DNA from: Thermoplasmata archaeon
GTDB lineage: Archaea > Thermoplasmatota > Thermoplasmata > Lutacidiplasmatales > UBA184
Direction: 5' to 3'
Assembly: GCA_030043405.1 (NCBI GenBank)
Contig: JASHXS010000174.1
Coordinates: 1-6,451, forward strand
DNA length: 6,451 nt
Shown: in pieces, positions 4,593 to 6,451 of the stretch
Layout of the letters: the number at the start of each line of letters is the position of its first letter
How positions within the stretch are numbered: position 1 is the first letter of the stretch
Notes under the pieces: model-generated
What the model saw: only the letters and a program-made list of their open reading frames with translations
Told to the model about the DNA's origin: nothing
Database searches by the model: none
Position numbers and translations under genes: made by a program

Positions 4593-5087
4593 ATGCCGAC
4601 GCAGCGGGTTCGCTACGAATTCACCGTCGATCTGCCGGCCTCGCGAGCGGCCGCGTACCGCTGGGCGACCGACTTCCGGCCGAGCGATTTCAAGATGATG
4701 GAGCTCGGCGGCCGCCGGGCCGTGCGATCGCTCGCCCCCGGTCTCGTCCTCCTCACCGACTCCTTCGTACGCGACCCGTTCAACGTGCAGCGCGGCCGCC
4801 GGACGGTGAAGACGAAGCTGGTCCATCTCGACCCCACTCGGTGGCGGTGGACCTCGACCCATCTCTCCGGGCCGGCGAAGCACTCGCAATTCTTCTACGA
4901 GATCCAACCCCGTGGCGCGAACCGCTCGACCCTACGTTTCACGGGGATCCAGGTCGAACGGGTGAGCCGGGCCCCCGGTCGGGCCGCCCTCTCCCGTCGG
5001 GCCCGCGCCCTCCGGACCGAGGACTCGCAGCTCTGGAAGCGTCTGGCGGAAGGGATGCGCGCCGACTTGAGCGCCGGGCGCCGCTAG
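4593..5087 (+). CDS. SRPBCC (START-like) domain protein
   Basis: The 164-residue protein starts with VRYEFTVDLPASRAAAYRWA, the beta-strand plus helix opening of polyketide-cyclase/SRPBCC domains. It continues with alternating strands: RAVRSLAPGLVLLTDSF, RRTVKTKLVHLDPTRWRWTS, SQFFYEIQP and STLRFTGIQVE. It closes with a long basic helical stretch from about 128, containing DSQLWKRLAEGMRADL, which would form the C-terminal helix over the cavity. It probably binds a hydrophobic small molecule; catalysis cannot be inferred. It shares no obvious close similarity with the SRPBCC protein encoded at 969-439 and has no ArsR partner. The ATG at 4593 is supported by the promoter 26 nt upstream. Its TAG stop lies in a CTAG that is also the stop of the convergent VOC gene. 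Family assignment rests on pattern only. Confidence 0.82.
   Translation: MPTQRVRYEFTVDLPASRAAAYRWATDFRPSDFKMMELGGRRAVRSLAPGLVLLTDSFVRDPFNVQRGRRTVKTKLVHLDPTRWRWTSTHLSGPAKHSQFFYEIQPRGANRSTLRFTGIQVERVSRAPGRAALSRRARALRTEDSQLWKRLAEGMRADLSAGRR
5084..5087. other. Shared CTAG stop of two convergent genes
   Basis: The SRPBCC gene ends with TAG at 5085-5087 and the VOC gene ends with TAG at 5086-5084 on the other strand. The self-complementary CTAG therefore holds both stops, leaving no room for separate terminators. Confidence 0.85.
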
Positions 5088-5572
5088 CGGGTCGACCGCC
5101 GAGCGCGCCGGGCGGCGCGCGGTCTCGCCGGTCGCTTCTTCTTCGGGTGCGCCGGGTACGGGTCCTTCAACACGTCCACCGGACCGCCCCGAAGGGTCGA
5201 TTCCTGGACGAGCACCTCCTTGGGCGCGCCGACGAGCCAGAACACGTTTCCGTCCGGGTCCTCGAACTTCGCCATCCCTCCCCATCGGTTTCGTTGGAGC
5301 GGCTCCACGAAATGGACCCCCGCGGCCTCCATCTTCCGGACTTGATCCTCGATCTCGTCCGTGATGAACGCCACCCCGGTGTTCCCGGGCTCGACGGACG
5401 CGAAGCCTTCGCACAGATGGAGCAGGTACCTTTCGCCGGGCGGGGCGACCAGCAACGCATGGCTCCCGGGAGGGCCCACCGTGTGACGCGAGAACCCCAT
5501 CTTCTCCTCCCACCATCGGGCGCTCCGCTGCGCGTCCGTCACGACCACCGCGATATCGCAAAGCGCGAGCAT
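5084..5572 (-). CDS. VOC-superfamily (glyoxalase/bleomycin-resistance fold) protein with basic tail
   Basis: The 162-residue protein has two beta-alpha-beta-beta-beta modules: residues 4-55 (CDIAVVVTDAQRSARWWEEK, then LLVAPPGERYLLHL) and 64-116 (NTGVAFITDEIEDQVRKMEA, then MAKFEDPDGNVFWLVG). FEDPDGN is a hallmark of VOC proteins. The usual metal ligands look absent: Asp6 replaces the first His, the second-module His position falls at NTGVAF, and the final Glu is replaced in FWLVG. A metal-free binding role is therefore more likely than glyoxalase I activity. From about 121 the chain leaves the fold and ends in a Lys/Arg-rich tail (KKKRPARPRAARRARRSTR), perhaps for nucleic-acid or membrane contact. 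ATG 5572 is right at the fold boundary. Its TAG stop shares a CTAG with the convergent SRPBCC gene. Confidence 0.9.
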   Translation of the reverse strand: MLALCDIAVVVTDAQRSARWWEEKMGFSRHTVGPPGSHALLVAPPGERYLLHLCEGFASVEPGNTGVAFITDEIEDQVRKMEAAGVHFVEPLQRNRWGGMAKFEDPDGNVFWLVGAPKEVLVQESTLRGGPVDVLKDPYPAHPKKKRPARPRAARRARRSTR

Positions 5573-5602
5573 GTTCAGCCGACCGGCCGAAGCCGGGGGC
5601 GA

Positions 5603-5609
5603 CTATAAT
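5603..5609 (-). promoter_or_regulatory. TATA-like element (ATTATAG) of the VOC gene
   Basis: The minus strand reads ATTATAG in an otherwise G+C-rich spacer, with its centre about 34 nt before the ATG at 5572. This predicts a leader of roughly 7-9 nt. The plus strand reads CTATAAT, so it could work in both directions, but the next plus-strand gene is about 120 nt away and has its own TTTATC. Confidence 0.5.
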
Positions 5610-5695
5610 CGGCTGGGAGGGGGGATGAAACTCCCCCGGAGGCCGCGAGACTTCCGCCCGGTGCCCACGGGGCCACCGGAGCCCGGGCCGGGGGG

Positions 5696-5701
5696 TTTAT
5701 C
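5696..5701 (+). promoter_or_regulatory. TATA-like element (TTTATC) of the zinc-ribbon gene
   Basis: TTTATC follows a G-run and has its central A at 5699, which is 31 nt before the ATG at 5730. This predicts a transcription start near 5725 and a leader of about 5 nt. It shares the TTATC core with the elements at 4561-4569 and 2011-2019. Confidence 0.45.
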
Positions 5702-5729
5702 GTGACCCTGACGCTCGCTCGGCGGAGCG

Positions 5730-6080
5730 ATGGCGATGCCACCCGCCCCGTCGGCGCTGGGCGTCCCCACCCCGCGACGGGCGGAAGGTCCGTCGCCGTG
5801 CCCGTCGTGCGGCGCCCCTCTACGCTCGTTCAACTATCGATGCCGGCGGTGCGGCACGGTCGTGGACCTGGCCGTCGCGCGGCGCCTGCTTCGAATCCGG
5901 AACGCGCTCCTCCTCGGTTTGATCGGGGCGCTGCTGCTGGAGGCCACGTTCTATGGGCTGCGAGACGGCGACCTGGTCTGGACCCTCGGCCTCACGGGGG
6001 GCCTGTTGGCCCTATTGGGAGCTTCGACCGCCCTTCGGCGTCCCCGCGGGCACGCCAGATGGGGCACCCTTCCGCCCTAG
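5730..6080 (+). CDS. Small zinc-ribbon membrane protein
   Basis: The 116-residue protein has three parts. A Pro-rich N-terminus (1-23) is followed by a zinc ribbon with CPSC (Cys24, Cys27) and CRRC (Cys38, Cys41). Two hydrophobic segments then follow at about 58-77 (RNALLLGLIGALLLEATFYG) and 82-102 (LVWTLGLTGGLLALLGASTA), ending in a short basic tail. The ribbon spacing CxxC-x10-CxxC is that of small zinc-ribbon modules found in many archaeal and bacterial membrane proteins. The ribbon would face the cytoplasm given the flanking arginines. Function is unknown. ATG 5730 is preceded by GGAG at 5724-5727; a second in-frame ATG at 5736 would lose two residues. Its TAG stop shares a CTAG with the convergent glyoxalase-like gene. 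Confidence 0.82.
   Translation: MAMPPAPSALGVPTPRRAEGPSPCPSCGAPLRSFNYRCRRCGTVVDLAVARRLLRIRNALLLGLIGALLLEATFYGLRDGDLVWTLGLTGGLLALLGASTALRRPRGHARWGTLPP
6077..6080. other. Second shared CTAG stop of two convergent genes
   Basis: The zinc-ribbon gene ends with TAG at 6078-6080 and the glyoxalase-like gene ends with TAG at 6079-6077 on the other strand, the same arrangement as at 5084-5087. Confidence 0.85.
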
Positions 6081-6451
6081 CCCGGGACCGGTCGTGGAGC
6101 CTTCGGGACCGGCCCGAAAAACTCGAGCCAGTTTCCGTCCGGGTCCCGGGTGTAGACCAGGTTCTCGTGCGGCTCCCGGATCCGGGCGACGATGGGCAGC
6201 CGTCGACGCCGCAACTCCCGTTCCCACCCCTCCACATCGGAGACTCGGAACCCGAGATGGTCGAACTCCGTCCCGCGTCGGATCGGCTCGTAGTACGGGT
6301 TGGACGGCGGGTAGTAGTTCAGCTCCACCCGCTGGGCCGCCCCGGGAAAGATGAGGTGGACCCACCGGCCGCCGTGTCCCATCTGCCCCCGGCGATGCAC
6401 CCGGAACCCCAGCTTCCGGTAGAACCGGAGCGACCGGTCGAGGTTGCGCAC
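6077..6451 (-). CDS. Glyoxalase I-like VOC protein, 5' end outside window
   Basis: The 124 visible residues cover nearly the whole fold: NLDRSLRFYRKLGFRV, then VHLIFPG, RVELNYYPPSNPYYEP, FDHLGFRVSDVEGWERELRR and VYTRDPDGNWLEFFGPVP. In the fragment, Glu43, His65 and Glu110 match three of the four metal ligands of lactoylglutathione lyase (E. coli GloA Glu56, His74, Glu122). The first His lies upstream of the window edge, where families of this type usually read H-[T/V]-x-x-R-V. This makes a metal-dependent lyase or isomerase acting on a small adduct plausible, but glutathione use is not established, and many VOC enzymes share these ligands. The first codon in view, GTG at 6451, is probably the internal Val of that motif, not the start. 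The stop shares a CTAG with the zinc-ribbon gene. Confidence 0.9.
   Translation of the reverse strand: MRNLDRSLRFYRKLGFRVHRRGQMGHGGRWVHLIFPGAAQRVELNYYPPSNPYYEPIRRGTEFDHLGFRVSDVEGWERELRRRRLPIVARIREPHENLVYTRDPDGNWLEFFGPVPKAPRPVPG

Noticed and set aside
4932..5561. Minus-strand frame of 209 codons inside the VOC gene region
   Set aside because: The VOC frame on the same strand has a clear domain; this one is a shifted-frame Arg/Gly-rich shadow.
4433..5608. Plus-strand open frame of 391 codons across PHP, SRPBCC and VOC genes
   Set aside because: It spans three well-supported genes in the wrong frame or strand, and its product is Arg/Pro-rich with no domain.

Overview
This is a GC-rich, gene-dense stretch that most likely comes from a high-GC archaeon, possibly a Thermoplasmatota-type lineage; the phylum is only a guess. 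Two things point to Archaea. First, the PHP-domain protein closely resembles the archaeal 'histidinol-phosphate phosphatase domain' family as I remember it. Second, several start codons are preceded by a TATA-like element centred about 26 nt upstream, which is the spacing expected for leaderless or nearly leaderless archaeal mRNAs. No rRNA, tRNA, CRISPR array, insertion sequence or phage gene was seen.

Left part (1-1980), all on the minus strand. Reading in the direction of transcription, there is a four-helix membrane protein of unknown function (1980-1498), then a 187-bp spacer with two inverted repeats. Next comes an ArsR-type winged-helix repressor (1310-966) overlapping by 4 bp an AHSA1/SRPBCC domain protein (969-439). 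Forty bases further on is the start of a terpenoid-cyclase-like all-helical protein that runs off the window (398-1). ArsR plus SRPBCC is a recurrent bicistronic unit in prokaryotes.

Middle (2089-3794), plus strand: DNA-3-methyladenine glycosylase I (tag), complete with zinc ligands and base-pocket residues, then a TIM-barrel, glycoside-hydrolase-like protein of the family often labelled 'abortive infection protein' in databases. The start of this second gene is uncertain.

Right part (3800-6451), alternating strands: a PHP-domain phosphoesterase (minus), a second SRPBCC protein (plus), a VOC/glyoxalase-fold protein with a very basic tail (minus), a small zinc-ribbon membrane protein (plus), and a glyoxalase I-like VOC protein cut by the window end (minus). 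Two convergent pairs end inside a shared CTAG, so both stop codons occupy the same four bases. The third convergent pair has a 5-bp gap.

The genes do not form one obvious pathway. They read as a collection of small-molecule-binding folds (two SRPBCC, two VOC), base-excision repair, a phosphoesterase and uncharacterised proteins. I see no convincing new multi-gene system. The items most worth checking are the 9-2-9 palindrome at 1437-1456, the recurring TTATC/CTATC promoter element, and the start of the TIM-barrel protein.
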